From assembly GCA_020635075.1 (NCBI GenBank), contig JACKAM010000002.1, positions 941,855-1,005,854 of the forward strand: a DNA stretch of 64,000 bases. The letters run 5' to 3'. Source of the stretch: Pseudobdellovibrionaceae bacterium. Lineage in GTDB: Bacteria; Bdellovibrionota; Bdellovibrionia; Bdellovibrionales; UBA1609. The stretch's first letter is position 1. Each line of letters begins with the position of its first letter. This document shows, piece by piece, positions 9,372-18,155 of this stretch. Both the position numbers and the translations under genes were made by a program. The notes under the pieces are model-generated. The model ran no database searches. It had not been told where the DNA came from and saw nothing but the letters and a program-made list of their open reading frames with translations.

Positions 9372-9549
9372 GTCCAACGTTCCCCCTCCGTGGAGATTCT
9401 CGCACCCCCTGTATTATTGTGGTTATCCGGGCCCAAAATGGTTAGTCCGGATCCAATGAAATCGAGAATAGGAGAGGGTTTCTTCTAAACTGGACCTAGG
9501 CTGGATCTGGGCCATAATGACTGCTTTGGGTCCCTATAAGTGAGGGGTT

Positions 9550-10083
9550 TTAGGGCAGGGACAAGGACCAGGATTGGACGGCCTTTAAGAATTTCTGTCG
9601 GTGATGAATATCATTAAATAGGACGTCATCAATCACAGGAATTCCGGCTTTGAGCAGTTGGACCTCCTCAGCAAAGATGCCTGCACCCTGGCCGATGGGA
9701 CTGCGAGCTGTATCATACGCTTGTGTATCATGCAGTCCGCAGCTTGGTGATCTGGACTTAAAGACAAATCCGCATACATTTGGGTGATTCCCAAAAAATC
9801 GATAGGCAGCCTGCCGCAGGCGAGTGCTGTAATCCACCCTGTAGTCACAGCGGAGGCGGGCCGATGGTCTCTGTGTAGGAGCGAATACCAAATCAATTGG
9901 CTCACGGGGAGTGGGCAGGCCAATGTCGACTTCCGGGCACACGGCAATCAACTCGAAGCCCTGCTCTTGCAAGTCAATCACGTGTCCGTTTTTTCTATTG
10001 CCCCCATCGTAACGGACGTTTTCACCCAAAAGGCAGCTGCTTACGGCGATTGAAATGGTGTTAGTGACAGTTGATCCCCTCAC
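9550..10083 (-). CDS. DUF523 family protein
   Basis: The 177-residue cytoplasmic protein matches DUF523: an N-terminal SSCLLGENVRYDGG, then CPEVDIGLPTPREPI and FKSRSPSCGL, whose conserved Cys residues could bind a metal or a cluster. Biochemical function is not established for the family. The start is a GTG three bases after the deaminase stop; no better start is seen. It is the last gene of the nucleoside-breakdown operon, which suggests a link with base or nucleoside turnover, but this rests on position only. Confidence 0.85.
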   Translation of the reverse strand: MRGSTVTNTISIAVSSCLLGENVRYDGGNRKNGHVIDLQEQGFELIAVCPEVDIGLPTPREPIDLVFAPTQRPSARLRCDYRVDYSTRLRQAAYRFFGNHPNVCGFVFKSRSPSCGLHDTQAYDTARSPIGQGAGIFAEEVQLLKAGIPVIDDVLFNDIHHRQKFLKAVQSWSLSLP

Positions 10084-10085
10084 CC

Positions 10086-11411
10086 CTAAGCAATCCTGGC
10101 CAAGAGTTTTGCCAATTCATTTTTTGCAGAATCAACGACGACATTGGCGTCAAAGAATAGGTGTTGAGAGCTTCTCACCACCGCCTCTCCATGAATAAAA
10201 ACGTCGCGCACGTCTCGACCGCTGCAGGAGTATACGAGGGCCGAGTAGGGGCTTTCAACCGTAGCCACGCTGGGGTGGCTACGATCAACAATAACGATGT
10301 CGGCCAGTTTTCCAGCCTCTAGGGAGCCAAGGTCCTTTTCACGTCCAAGGGTTCGGGCCCCTGCCAGCGTAGCCATCTCAAAAGCCTGTTCCGCCGGCAA
10401 GCTTTCGGGGCCAAACTTAGGCTTTTGAAGGAGGGCCGCGAGTCTCATCTCCAAAAATGGGTCCATGGTGTTGTTACAGGGGGCTCCATCGGCGCCAAGG
10501 GAGACAGTCATTCCTGCTTCTAGATAGCGCGAAATCGGAGCGATGCCACTGGCAAGTTTAAGGTTTGAGCTTGGACAGTGCACGAGCTTCGTTTTGGTCC
10601 CCACCATTTTTCGAACTTCGCCTCCGGTCAGGTGAACGCCGTGAACGATGACCGACTGGGGGCTGAGGATGCCTAGGTCATAAAGAAAATCGACGTTACT
10701 GCGTCCCGTTCTCTTTTTTACCAGAGCAATCTCATCTTTGTTTTCCGAGGCATGAGTGTGAATCAACAGGTTGTGGTCTTTTTGCAGCTCGACCGAAGCG
10801 CGGAGAATTTTTTCTGTACAAGAAACCGCAAACCGTGGGCAAAGTGCGTATTCGGTTAGGGAGTTCTTCTGATGCCACATTTTGATAAGTCGTTCACACT
10901 CCTCAAGTGACTCTTTGGTTTCCATGTAAAGAGGACCTGAAGTGCTTTTTAGGTCGGCGAGGCAGTTGCCACCCCAGTAGCGCATTTTTGATTGAACGAC
11001 GGCTTCAAAGATGGCGTCCGTATGACGGGTTGAGGCCATATCGAGGATCGCTGTCGTGCCCAGTCGTTGCATTTCCAGCAGGCCGACGACAGCAGAAGCA
11101 TACATGGAATCATCGTTGTGAGAGGACTCAAAGGGCCAAATCTTCTTCTGCAACCAATCGAGAAGGGCCATGTCGTCGGCCAATCCGCGAAACAGCGCCT
11201 GGCAAAGGTGGGTGTGGGTTTGAATCAGTCCCGGGATAACAAAGCACCCATGGGCATCGATGACCTTCTCCCCGGGTAGGGGCTCAAGGTTAGTCTCAAG
11301 CTGCTGAATGGCCGGCCCGCTTAGGCGCAGGTCTCCCACGAAGACCCGGCGCCCTGGATCCATGGTCACCAGAGTTCCACCTCTGATAAGAGTGGAGGGA
11401 GCGGAATTCAT
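10086..11411 (-). CDS. Amidohydrolase of the MTA/SAH deaminase (TRZ/ATZ) family
   Basis: This metal-dependent hydrolase probably deaminates a purine nucleoside or base. The 441 residues show the amidohydrolase signature: the HxH metal pair in QTHTHLCQALFRG, a His in THASENKDE, a further His in VHGVHLTG and an Asp in SLGADGAPCNNTMD, with flanking beta-sandwich segments at both ends (GKLADIVIVD near the C-terminus). The family includes S-adenosylhomocysteine/methylthioadenosine deaminase, 5'-deoxyadenosine deaminase and guanine deaminase; sequence alone does not choose. Its start overlaps the purine nucleoside phosphorylase stop in an ATGA, so the two steps are probably coupled in purine breakdown. 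Confidence 0.88.
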   Translation of the reverse strand: MNSAPSTLIRGGTLVTMDPGRRVFVGDLRLSGPAIQQLETNLEPLPGEKVIDAHGCFVIPGLIQTHTHLCQALFRGLADDMALLDWLQKKIWPFESSHNDDSMYASAVVGLLEMQRLGTTAILDMASTRHTDAIFEAVVQSKMRYWGGNCLADLKSTSGPLYMETKESLEECERLIKMWHQKNSLTEYALCPRFAVSCTEKILRASVELQKDHNLLIHTHASENKDEIALVKKRTGRSNVDFLYDLGILSPQSVIVHGVHLTGGEVRKMVGTKTKLVHCPSSNLKLASGIAPISRYLEAGMTVSLGADGAPCNNTMDPFLEMRLAALLQKPKFGPESLPAEQAFEMATLAGARTLGREKDLGSLEAGKLADIVIVDRSHPSVATVESPYSALVYSCSGRDVRDVFIHGEAVVRSSQHLFFDANVVVDSAKNELAKLLARIA

Positions 11412-12226
11412 AGTTCCTCGACAAAGGAGCGCAAGAATTGGCTAAACTGTGCCTCGACCATCTTAGCCGTCTCTTTGACCTCTTCATGTGTCAGAAGAGT
11501 TGGTGACAGGCCCGCCGCCAAGTTGGTGATGCAACTAACGCCCAGAACTTTTACTCCCATGTGGCGGGCAACGAGCGCCTCCGGAACGGTACTCATGCCA
11601 ACAGCCCCCCCACCAATTTGGCCGAGGTAGCGAACTTCGGCCGGCGTTTCATAGGTGGGACCACTGACGCCGCAATAAACGCCCTCATGAAAAGAGACAC
11701 CCATTTTATTCAGGATGGCAATGAGTTTGGCGCGCAATTCACGGTCATAGATTTCTGACATGTCGGGGAAGCGCGGCCCCCACTCGTCCACATTTTTCCC
11801 ACGCAATGGATTGTAACCCATGAGATTGATGTGGTCGGTGAGAACCATAAAATCTCCCGGCTTCATTTTAGGAGAAAGTCCGCCAGCGGCGTTAGTAAGT
11901 ACCAGTGATTCGATTCCCAAGTCGGCCAAGACGCGAGTAGGGAGGACGACGTCCTCGGGCGAGTGACCTTCATAGTAGTGAACCCGCCCTTGAAGAACGG
12001 CTACCGGGGAATCACCTAAATTTCCCAAAAGGAGTTTGCCTGGGTGCCCGTCAACTGTTGGGGGTGGAAAGTGGGGTAAGTCATTAAATGAAATCTCACA
12101 CTCGACATCTATCGAAGAACCAAAGGCCGCCAGTCCCGAGCCAAGAGTGATCCCCACCCGGGGCTTAAAAGAAGATCTCTTGCGAATGTAATCGACGGTT
12201 TCCCGAACTCGTTTTAGCTCAGACAT
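11408..12226 (-). CDS. Purine-nucleoside phosphorylase, trimeric type
   Basis: The enzyme splits purine (deoxy)ribonucleosides with phosphate into base and (deoxy)ribose-1-phosphate. The 272 residues carry the trimeric-PNP signatures: phosphate loop ITLGSGLAAFG, LQGRVHYYEGH, LTNAAGGL, GVSGPTYETPAEVR, the sugar-site GMSTVPE and the base-site Asn in SCITNLAAG. The Asn suggests 6-oxopurines (inosine, guanosine) as preferred bases, as in the mammalian-type enzyme. It lies between the pyrimidine phosphorylase and the deaminase in a tight operon. Confidence 0.94.
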   Translation of the reverse strand: MSELKRVRETVDYIRKRSSFKPRVGITLGSGLAAFGSSIDVECEISFNDLPHFPPPTVDGHPGKLLLGNLGDSPVAVLQGRVHYYEGHSPEDVVLPTRVLADLGIESLVLTNAAGGLSPKMKPGDFMVLTDHINLMGYNPLRGKNVDEWGPRFPDMSEIYDRELRAKLIAILNKMGVSFHEGVYCGVSGPTYETPAEVRYLGQIGGGAVGMSTVPEALVARHMGVKVLGVSCITNLAAGLSPTLLTHEEVKETAKMVEAQFSQFLRSFVEEL

Positions 12227-12237
12227 AAGATACCCAC

Positions 12238-13542
12238 CTAAGAAAGAATTTCTGCAATTAGTTTTTCCGGCTTCGGCAGATCTGAGGATAGAGACACAGC
12301 CGCGATGAGCTTGCTCCGCACCTCTTCAATGCGCTTGCTTGAGTTGGCGTGAAGAACAAAAAGGGTGTCGCCTTTGGCAACTTGGTCTCCGACCTTCCTC
12401 ATGCATTCAATACCTGTTCCCATATCAATGACATCGGATGATGAAAAGCGGCCGGCTCCAAGTAGCAAAGAGCTGACGCCGATGGCTTCGGTGTTCATTG
12501 TCGAGATAAATCCATTATCACAGGCGCACACATCCTCAACAATTGAGGCCTTGGCGAGCGGCCCGGTTTTGGGAGCCCCTTGTCTCGCGCACAGGGCTTC
12601 GAAGGCATTAAGCGCCTCGCCGGATTCGAGCTTGTCTTCAGCTAATTGCCGGGCGTCGCCGATGGTCGGGCAAATCCCGCCTAAGACGACCATCCACGAG
12701 GCCAACTCCAAGCTCAACTCACGGGTGTCTGCAAAATATTCTTCTCGTTCGCCACGCATAATGGACAGACATTCCTCAACTTCCAAGGCATTGCCAATCG
12801 CCCGGCCAAGGGGTTGATTCATGTTGGTCAAGAGGGCCACCACTTTGACGCCGTTGTGTTCACCAATAGATTTAAGCAGTGTCGCCAGTTCTCGCGCTTG
12901 ATCCAGCGTTTTCATAAATGCGCCACTGCCAAACTTAACATCCAGAACCAATCCTGAAAGCCCCTCGGCGAGCTTTTTGGACATGATACTGCCGCAAATA
13001 AGAGGCAGAGACTCCACGGTCCCTGTTACATCTCTGAGCGCATAGAGCTTTTTGTCGGCAGGGCAAATGTCATCCGTTTGGCCGACGAGGGCAAGACCAT
13101 ACTCGGCGACTCGGGTTTGAAATTCATCGAGGGTCACCTGCACGGAAAATCCGGGAATGCTCTCCAGTTTATCCAGGGTGCCACCAGTGTGACCAAGCCC
13201 CCGTCCGGCAATCATGGCCACCGGAACGCCGCAGGCTGAAGCAAGAGGTGCGACGATCAAAGAAGTTTTATCGCCAACTCCTCCGGTACTGTGTTTATCC
13301 ACAACCGGGCGGCCCAGGTGTGAGAAATCAAGAACCTTACCCGAGTCTCGCATAAAACGGGTGAAAGTAGCGGTTTCCACATCGCCCATCCCCTGGAAGC
13401 AAACAGCCATTAACCATGCGGCCATTTGATAGTCGGGAATTTTTCCGGCAGTAAATTGATTGACCAGGAAGTCCAATTCTTCATTGGTATGTTCTTCGCC
13501 TCGACGCTTCTTTTTAATCAGCTCTGCAGGGATAAAGGTCAC
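12238..13542 (-). CDS. Thymidine/pyrimidine-nucleoside phosphorylase
   Basis: The enzyme phosphorolyses thymidine (and perhaps uridine) to base and sugar-1-phosphate. The 434 residues have the all-alpha N-terminal domain (YQMAAWLMAV), the phosphate- and nucleoside-binding segments DKHSTGGVGDKTSL and RGLGHTGGTLDKLESIPG, and the C-terminal alpha/beta domain ending in a biotinyl-like hammerhead (KVGDQVAKGDTLFVLHAN). It begins with GTG overlapping the deoC stop as TAGTG, so it is likely coupled to deoC. The product deoxyribose-1-phosphate would feed DeoC after a phosphopentomutase step not encoded here. Confidence 0.94.
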   Translation of the reverse strand: MTFIPAELIKKKRRGEEHTNEELDFLVNQFTAGKIPDYQMAAWLMAVCFQGMGDVETATFTRFMRDSGKVLDFSHLGRPVVDKHSTGGVGDKTSLIVAPLASACGVPVAMIAGRGLGHTGGTLDKLESIPGFSVQVTLDEFQTRVAEYGLALVGQTDDICPADKKLYALRDVTGTVESLPLICGSIMSKKLAEGLSGLVLDVKFGSGAFMKTLDQARELATLLKSIGEHNGVKVVALLTNMNQPLGRAIGNALEVEECLSIMRGEREEYFADTRELSLELASWMVVLGGICPTIGDARQLAEDKLESGEALNAFEALCARQGAPKTGPLAKASIVEDVCACDNGFISTMNTEAIGVSSLLLGAGRFSSSDVIDMGTGIECMRKVGDQVAKGDTLFVLHANSSKRIEEVRSKLIAAVSLSSDLPKPEKLIAEILS

Positions 13543-14237
13543 TAGTATTCTCCTTTGGTGACTCTTTTGCCGGTGACAATCGCCACTCCGGAGCTCGTTC
13601 CAATGCGACTGGCGCCGGCGCTTACCATTCGTTGCAGTGTCTTAAGATCATGAATTCCTCCGCTCGCCTTGACACCCAATTCATGACCCACAACGGATCT
13701 CATGAGTTTAACATCCTCTTCACTTGCTCCAGTGCCAAGAAATCCAGTCGAGGTTTTGACAAAGGCAGCGCCGGCTCCCTTGGCAATTTCACAGGCCAGT
13801 TTCTTCTCCAGATCTGTGAGAAGTGAAGTTTCAAGAATCACCTTCACCTTTGCTGGAGTTGAGGCCGCAACGACGTGAAGAATATCCTCCTCGACAGCTT
13901 TCGTCTGTCTCGACTTAATGGCACCAATATTAATGACCATATCGATCTCATCTGCCCCAATGTCACGACACCATGCTGCTTCAAACGACTTAACAGACGT
14001 GGAGGAGGCTCCCAAGGGGAATCCCACGGTGGCGCAAATCTTGACATTTTTACCGGCGAGCAACTCGTGGCAATTGGGAATCCAGAAGGAGTTTACACAG
14101 ACAGCGTAGAAGCCGTGGGTAATGGCTTCATTACAGTGGCGGCTGATGTCCGCCCAGGTGGCTTCAGGCCTCAGCAGGGTGTGATCAATAAGCTGGGCAA
14201 AAGAGCTGCCGGGCGTCAGTTTGCCAGATTCACTCAC
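13542..14237 (-). CDS. deoC: Deoxyribose-phosphate aldolase
   Basis: DeoC cleaves 2-deoxyribose-5-phosphate to glyceraldehyde-3-phosphate and acetaldehyde, the last step of deoxyribonucleoside catabolism. The 231 residues show the class I aldolase barrel with the Schiff-base Lys in GAAFVKTSTGF, a second Lys in VKASGGIHD and the LLRPEATW N-terminal segment. It starts with a GTG preceded by TAGGAGGAAAC and is the first gene of the deo-type operon, in the 63-base divergent gap shared with acylphosphatase. The operon would let the cell use the DNA and RNA of another organism as carbon source; that is an inference. Confidence 0.95.
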   Translation of the reverse strand: MSESGKLTPGSSFAQLIDHTLLRPEATWADISRHCNEAITHGFYAVCVNSFWIPNCHELLAGKNVKICATVGFPLGASSTSVKSFEAAWCRDIGADEIDMVINIGAIKSRQTKAVEEDILHVVAASTPAKVKVILETSLLTDLEKKLACEIAKGAGAAFVKTSTGFLGTGASEEDVKLMRSVVGHELGVKASGGIHDLKTLQRMVSAGASRIGTSSGVAIVTGKRVTKGEY

Positions 14238-14300
14238 GGGGAGTTTCCTCCTAATTCACAAATATCTTGCAAATGGAAATAGCACTTCTAAGGTATCTCT

Positions 14301-14597
14301 ATGAAGGTTTGTCGTCAGTTTTTAGTTTCAGGGCTAGTTCAGGGCGTCGGCTTCCGCGCCTTTACCTCTAGGGAGGCCGGTAAGCTGAACATCTTCGGTT
14401 GGGTTCGTAACCTGGCTGATGGTCGAGTCGAGGCGATCGCGTTTGCTCCCCAAGATGTTTTAGCTGAGTTTGAACAAAAGTTGCGCAAGGGACCTTTGGC
14501 ATCTCGGGTGGAAGATCTTATTGTAGTAGATGTAGAGTATGATGAAATACTTGGCCCATTTTTTATTTTAGATGACGGGGAGGCTCCGTGGCAGTGA
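14301..14597 (+). CDS. acyP: Acylphosphatase
   Basis: This small enzyme hydrolyses acyl phosphates. The 98 residues carry the catalytic motif GLVQGVGFRAF, with the phosphate-binding Arg, and the conserved Asn in GWVRNLADGRVEA. Length is normal. It is divergent from deoC, and its stop lies inside the next gene, which starts with GTG ten bases earlier, suggesting translational coupling. Confidence 0.94.
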   Translation: MKVCRQFLVSGLVQGVGFRAFTSREAGKLNIFGWVRNLADGRVEAIAFAPQDVLAEFEQKLRKGPLASRVEDLIVVDVEYDEILGPFFILDDGEAPWQ

Positions 14598-15007
14598 AAG
14601 CTCTAGGGCTGGTGATGGCAATTATCCTTTGTCTGAGTGTGGGAGCCCCAGCGGCCGAAGCCCAGTATCCAAATAACAATAACTCACAGCAGGCCACAGC
14701 GATCGGTCCAAGAAAACAGCTGGCGACCATCATCTTCTCTGGATTGGCGGGGGCGATCTTAGGCCTTAGCACTTTAAGCTTTTACGGTCGTCCCCAGGAC
14801 AAACTGTCTAACATTGCCATAGGTTTTGCCGTGGGAATCATTGCCGGCACAGTGTACACGACCTATCAGGCCGCAACAAAACCCAAAACCTACTTCGAGA
14901 CCATGCTGCCACAAACGGAACAGGAGCAAATGATGATCTCTCAGGCCATGGTGATGCCGGATCAAGATCTTTCCCAGCTACAGTTAAAATGGGAGTGGGA
15001 TTTTTAG
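14588..15007 (+). CDS. Hypothetical membrane or secreted protein
   Basis: I do not recognise a family. The 139-residue protein begins with GTG and a signal-like hydrophobic segment ending in GAPAAEAQ, followed by an Asn/Gln-rich stretch and two further hydrophobic segments (about residues 45-62 and 73-92) separated by a short polar loop, so it may span the inner membrane as a hairpin with a 45-residue acidic tail. It overlaps acylphosphatase at its start and the convergent pilT gene by four bases at its end. Confidence 0.7.
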   Translation: MAVKALGLVMAIILCLSVGAPAAEAQYPNNNNSQQATAIGPRKQLATIIFSGLAGAILGLSTLSFYGRPQDKLSNIAIGFAVGIIAGTVYTTYQAATKPKTYFETMLPQTEQEQMMISQAMVMPDQDLSQLQLKWEWDF

Positions 15008-16269
15008 CCGGCTTTTTTCTTGAAGCCAAAATTCTTCAAAAGATTACCCGCCCCGCTGCTAGCGGGAGGAGGGCTGGCGCTGGTGCTGGTGATTTTGACA
15101 CCGCCACCGCCACCGCCGCCAGGTGGTCTGCCAGGAGGACCGCCTCCAGGGGGCCGTTGACCCGGTTGGCCCGGGGGACGCTGCTGAGGTGCCGCCGCGG
15201 ACGGGCTGGGAGCAGCAGACTCCTCTTTTTTGGCGTCTTTGTGAATGCCGAGGAAGATTTCTCCCTCTTCGACGGAGATCTTGCCTTCCTTCATAAGAGC
15301 ACGAATTGAACTATCAAAGGTCAGCATGCCGTGAGAGGAGCCGGTCTGCATGGCTGAAGGAATCTGGAAAGTCTTGCCTTCACGAATCAGATTCCCAACA
15401 GCATGGGTATTGACCAATACTTCAAGGGCCGCCACTCGGCCCGGTTTGTCGGCGCGAGGGAAGAGAGTCTGGGCGACAACACCCCTTAAGCTTTCCGCAA
15501 GCATGACCCGAACCTGAGCCTGTTGCCCTTGAGGGAACACGTCAATAATTCGGTCGACAGTTTTAGCCGCACTATTGGTGTGAAGAGTACCAAATACCAA
15601 GTGACCGGTCTCAGCAGCGGTCATGGCCAGGTGAATGGTTTCCAGGTCTCGCATCTCACCCACAAGAATGATGTCGGGATCTTCACGAAGGGCGGCTTTA
15701 AGGGCATTTGCGAAGGACTTTGTATGGCTGGTGACTTCCCGTTGGTTAATCAGGCACATCCGATTTTCATGCACAAACTCGATGGGATCTTCAATGGTCA
15801 AAATATGCTCTTTGCGTTCACAGTTGATGGTGTGAAGGAGAGCTGCAAGAGTCGTTGACTTGCCTGATCCCGTGGGCCCGGTAACCAAGATCAATCCTCT
15901 GGGAACTTCAACGAGTTTCAGCAGGGACTCTGGTAGTCCAAGCTCATGGACAGTCTTAATTTCCTCCGGAATCACACGGAAGACGCCGCCCATCCCCCGG
16001 CGTTGCATAAAGACGTTCACACGAAAGCGACCGAGGCCTTTGATGGCGTAACTGCAATCCAGTTCCCATTGTTCGACGAACTGTCGCTTTTGCTTGTCAT
16101 TGAGAATTTCAAAAATCAGAGCTTGAACGTTTTCGTTGGTCAAAGAAGGGTGCTCAAGACGAACCATTTCGCCATGAATGCGCAGAATGGGAGGAGCACC
16201 CGAAGACAAATGCATATCCGAGGCATTTTGCGCCACCATCACTTGAAAGAGTTTGTCGATCTGAGCCAT
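15004..16269 (-). CDS. pilT: Type IV pilus retraction ATPase PilT, with Pro/Gly-rich tail
   Basis: PilT is the hexameric cytoplasmic ATPase that depolymerises type IV pili for twitching motility. It has the N-terminal PAS-like domain (ASDMHLSSGAPP), Walker A (TGPTGSGKSTTLAALL), Asp box (TIEDPIEFVHEN), Walker B (DPDIILVGEMRDLETI), His box (GTLHTNSAAKTVDRIID) and the PilT-specific segment VGNLIREGKTFQIPSAMQTG. After the normal end at about residue 345 there is an unusual tail of some 70 residues rich in Pro, Gly, Gln and Ala, ending in a basic KNFGFKKKAG. The ATG at 16269 is chosen because GAGAGG lies just upstream; a longer reading adds 12 residues. Confidence 0.95.
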   Translation of the reverse strand: MAQIDKLFQVMVAQNASDMHLSSGAPPILRIHGEMVRLEHPSLTNENVQALIFEILNDKQKRQFVEQWELDCSYAIKGLGRFRVNVFMQRRGMGGVFRVIPEEIKTVHELGLPESLLKLVEVPRGLILVTGPTGSGKSTTLAALLHTINCERKEHILTIEDPIEFVHENRMCLINQREVTSHTKSFANALKAALREDPDIILVGEMRDLETIHLAMTAAETGHLVFGTLHTNSAAKTVDRIIDVFPQGQQAQVRVMLAESLRGVVAQTLFPRADKPGRVAALEVLVNTHAVGNLIREGKTFQIPSAMQTGSSHGMLTFDSSIRALMKEGKISVEEGEIFLGIHKDAKKEESAAPSPSAAAPQQRPPGQPGQRPPGGGPPGRPPGGGGGGGVKITSTSASPPPASSGAGNLLKNFGFKKKAG

Positions 16270-16389
16270 CCAGCCTCTCGAAGTCGATAAATGTCGATTT
16301 TCCATTCAATTGATCGGCGTCATTGTCCCTGAGCTTAATGATTTATGGCCGACGCAACGAGCCATCGCGGCGTGCATCCAAAAGACCAC

Positions 16390-16416
16390 TTGTGAATTGG
16401 AGATATTTGATATTAT
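16390..16416 (+). promoter_or_regulatory. Candidate promoter for the RNase G gene
   Basis: A TTGTGA box and a TATTAT box (5 of 6 matches to a sigma-70 -10) lie in the gap between pilT and the RNase G gene. The spacing of 15 bases is short, so the -35 may be wrong. It would give a leader of about 55 bases. Confidence 0.3.
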
Positions 16417-16476
16417 TGTGTTTTTTGGCATTCTTGGAGTGAGAAAGTGAGTTGAACTCAAACAGGGGCGAGCTGA

Positions 16477-18000
16477 TTGTCGGCGGAAATATTGATTAAT
16501 GTTCGGCCCACCCAGACCCGGGTGGCCTATGTCGAAGATCGTGAGCTCGTGGACCTCAAGATCGAGCGGCGGACCTCCCCAACTTTGGTCGGATCCATCT
16601 ATCGTGGCCGAGTGATGCGGGTACTTCCAGGAATGCAGGCATCCTTTGTTGATATTGGTTTGGACCGCGCAGCCTTTCTCTATGTTGGTGATGTGCGCAC
16701 CGACCAACATGCGGAAAAAAATCTCTTCGATGAGGCTCCCGGACCCAAGGAAGAGGACCTGGTAATAGAGGGCAGCGAAGAGGAAGAAGAGGAATCAAAG
16801 GTTAATATCCAGGATCTTCTCAAAGAAGGGCAAATCATCCTGGTTCAAGTGGCCAAAGATCCTTTGGGAAGCAAGGGTGCGCGAATTACCACCCATATTT
16901 CTCTGCCCGGTCGCCACCTGGTCTTTATGCCGACGATCAACCACCTTGGCATTAGCCGCCGAATTGAGGATGAGGGTGAGCGCGAACGCTTGCGGACCAT
17001 GGTGGAAAAGCTCCAGCCGAATGGAGGGGTCATTGTCCGTACCGCAGGGGAAGGGGCGACTGAAAAGAGCTTAGGTGAGGATTTAGACTACCTCCACCGC
17101 CTGTGGAAAGAAATCGAGAAGAATTACCAAAAGGGAAAGGGCCAGGGCCTTATTCACTCGGAAATGGACGTTGAGCTGCGGGCTCTCCGCGATATGCTCA
17201 ACGAGAATGTGGAAAAGGTGGTGGTAGATCATAAAGAGGCCTTTGAGAAGGTGGGCAATTTTGTGACTCACTTTATGCCCAAGTTCAAAAACAAGGTGGA
17301 ACACTATCGCGGCAAGTCTCCTCTGTTTGACTCCTACGAAATCGACCTGGAGATTTCCCGCTCATTGGGGCGCAAGATCTGGCTGAAGTCCGGCGGCTAT
17401 ATTGTGGTGGACGAAGCGGAGGCACTGGTGGTCGTGGATGTGAATACGGGAAGGTTCGTCGGCAAAAAAGATCTGGAAGACACGATCCTTAAGACCAATA
17501 TGGAAGCGGCCAAAGAGATCGCCCATCAGCTACGCATTCGCAACTGCGGTGGGATCATCATTATTGATTTCATTGATATGGAAAAGGTCCTCCACCGGGA
17601 AAAGCTCATGGTTTTTCTCCAGGATCAGCTCAAAAAGGACAGGGCCCGCACCACCGTGCTGGCCATGTCAGACCTGGGCTTAGTGGAAATGACCCGCAAG
17701 CGAATTCGGCCCTCTTTGGTCTCAACCCTTTGCCAGCCCTGCCCCTATTGCGACGGTAATGGCTATATTAAGCAGAGAGTCACGGTCGCCAATGAGATCT
17801 TCAGCGCTCTCGAGCGGGAGGCGCGTCGTCCGGGCACCAAGGCCACGACGGTGGTGCATTGCCACAGTGACATTGCCGATTGGGTGTACAGCGAAGAGCA
17901 AGAAACCCTTGAATTCATTGAAAAACGCCTCGGGCACTCGATTGCCTTTAAGGTCGAGCCGGCCTACCACCTGGAGCAGTATGAAATTATTACAGTGTAG
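16477..18000 (+). CDS. rng: Ribonuclease G/E family endoribonuclease
   Basis: This is a single-strand-specific endoribonuclease of RNA decay and rRNA maturation. The 507 residues fit RNase G rather than the long scaffold form of RNase E. The S1 domain (GSIYRGRVMRVLPGMQASFVDIG) holds an acidic insert rich in Glu around residues 90-105. The DNase-I-like catalytic part has the Mg-binding Asp pair in VVVDVNTGRF and IIIIDFIDM, and the Zn-link Cys pair in CPYCDGNGYI. The start is a TTG after AGGGGCGAG, matching the usual N-terminus (AEILINV). It opens the ribosome-related block that continues with rplU and rpmA. Confidence 0.94.
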   Translation: MSAEILINVRPTQTRVAYVEDRELVDLKIERRTSPTLVGSIYRGRVMRVLPGMQASFVDIGLDRAAFLYVGDVRTDQHAEKNLFDEAPGPKEEDLVIEGSEEEEEESKVNIQDLLKEGQIILVQVAKDPLGSKGARITTHISLPGRHLVFMPTINHLGISRRIEDEGERERLRTMVEKLQPNGGVIVRTAGEGATEKSLGEDLDYLHRLWKEIEKNYQKGKGQGLIHSEMDVELRALRDMLNENVEKVVVDHKEAFEKVGNFVTHFMPKFKNKVEHYRGKSPLFDSYEIDLEISRSLGRKIWLKSGGYIVVDEAEALVVVDVNTGRFVGKKDLEDTILKTNMEAAKEIAHQLRIRNCGGIIIIDFIDMEKVLHREKLMVFLQDQLKKDRARTTVLAMSDLGLVEMTRKRIRPSLVSTLCQPCPYCDGNGYIKQRVTVANEIFSALEREARRPGTKATTVVHCHSDIADWVYSEEQETLEFIEKRLGHSIAFKVEPAYHLEQYEIITV

Positions 18001-18089
18001 GCGGGAGGAGCTCTTGGGTGGGGGCTCTGCCGAGATGACCCAGGGCTTAAATTGGGGCCCAGGAATCCCATCCTAATTGAGTGAATTTA

Positions 18090-18120
18090 TTGACAGATCT
18101 TTTGCGCCGTGGCAGATACT
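18090..18120 (+). promoter_or_regulatory. Candidate promoter for rplU-rpmA
   Basis: A perfect TTGACA lies at 18090-18095 in the 155-base gap before rplU. The best -10 is GATACT at 18115-18120 after 19 bases, which is longer than ideal. The position, about 30 bases before the ribosome binding site of rplU, is reasonable. Confidence 0.35.
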
Positions 18121-18155
18121 TCAAGCTTACGACCTGGTTTTGGAGGTAGTTGAAG

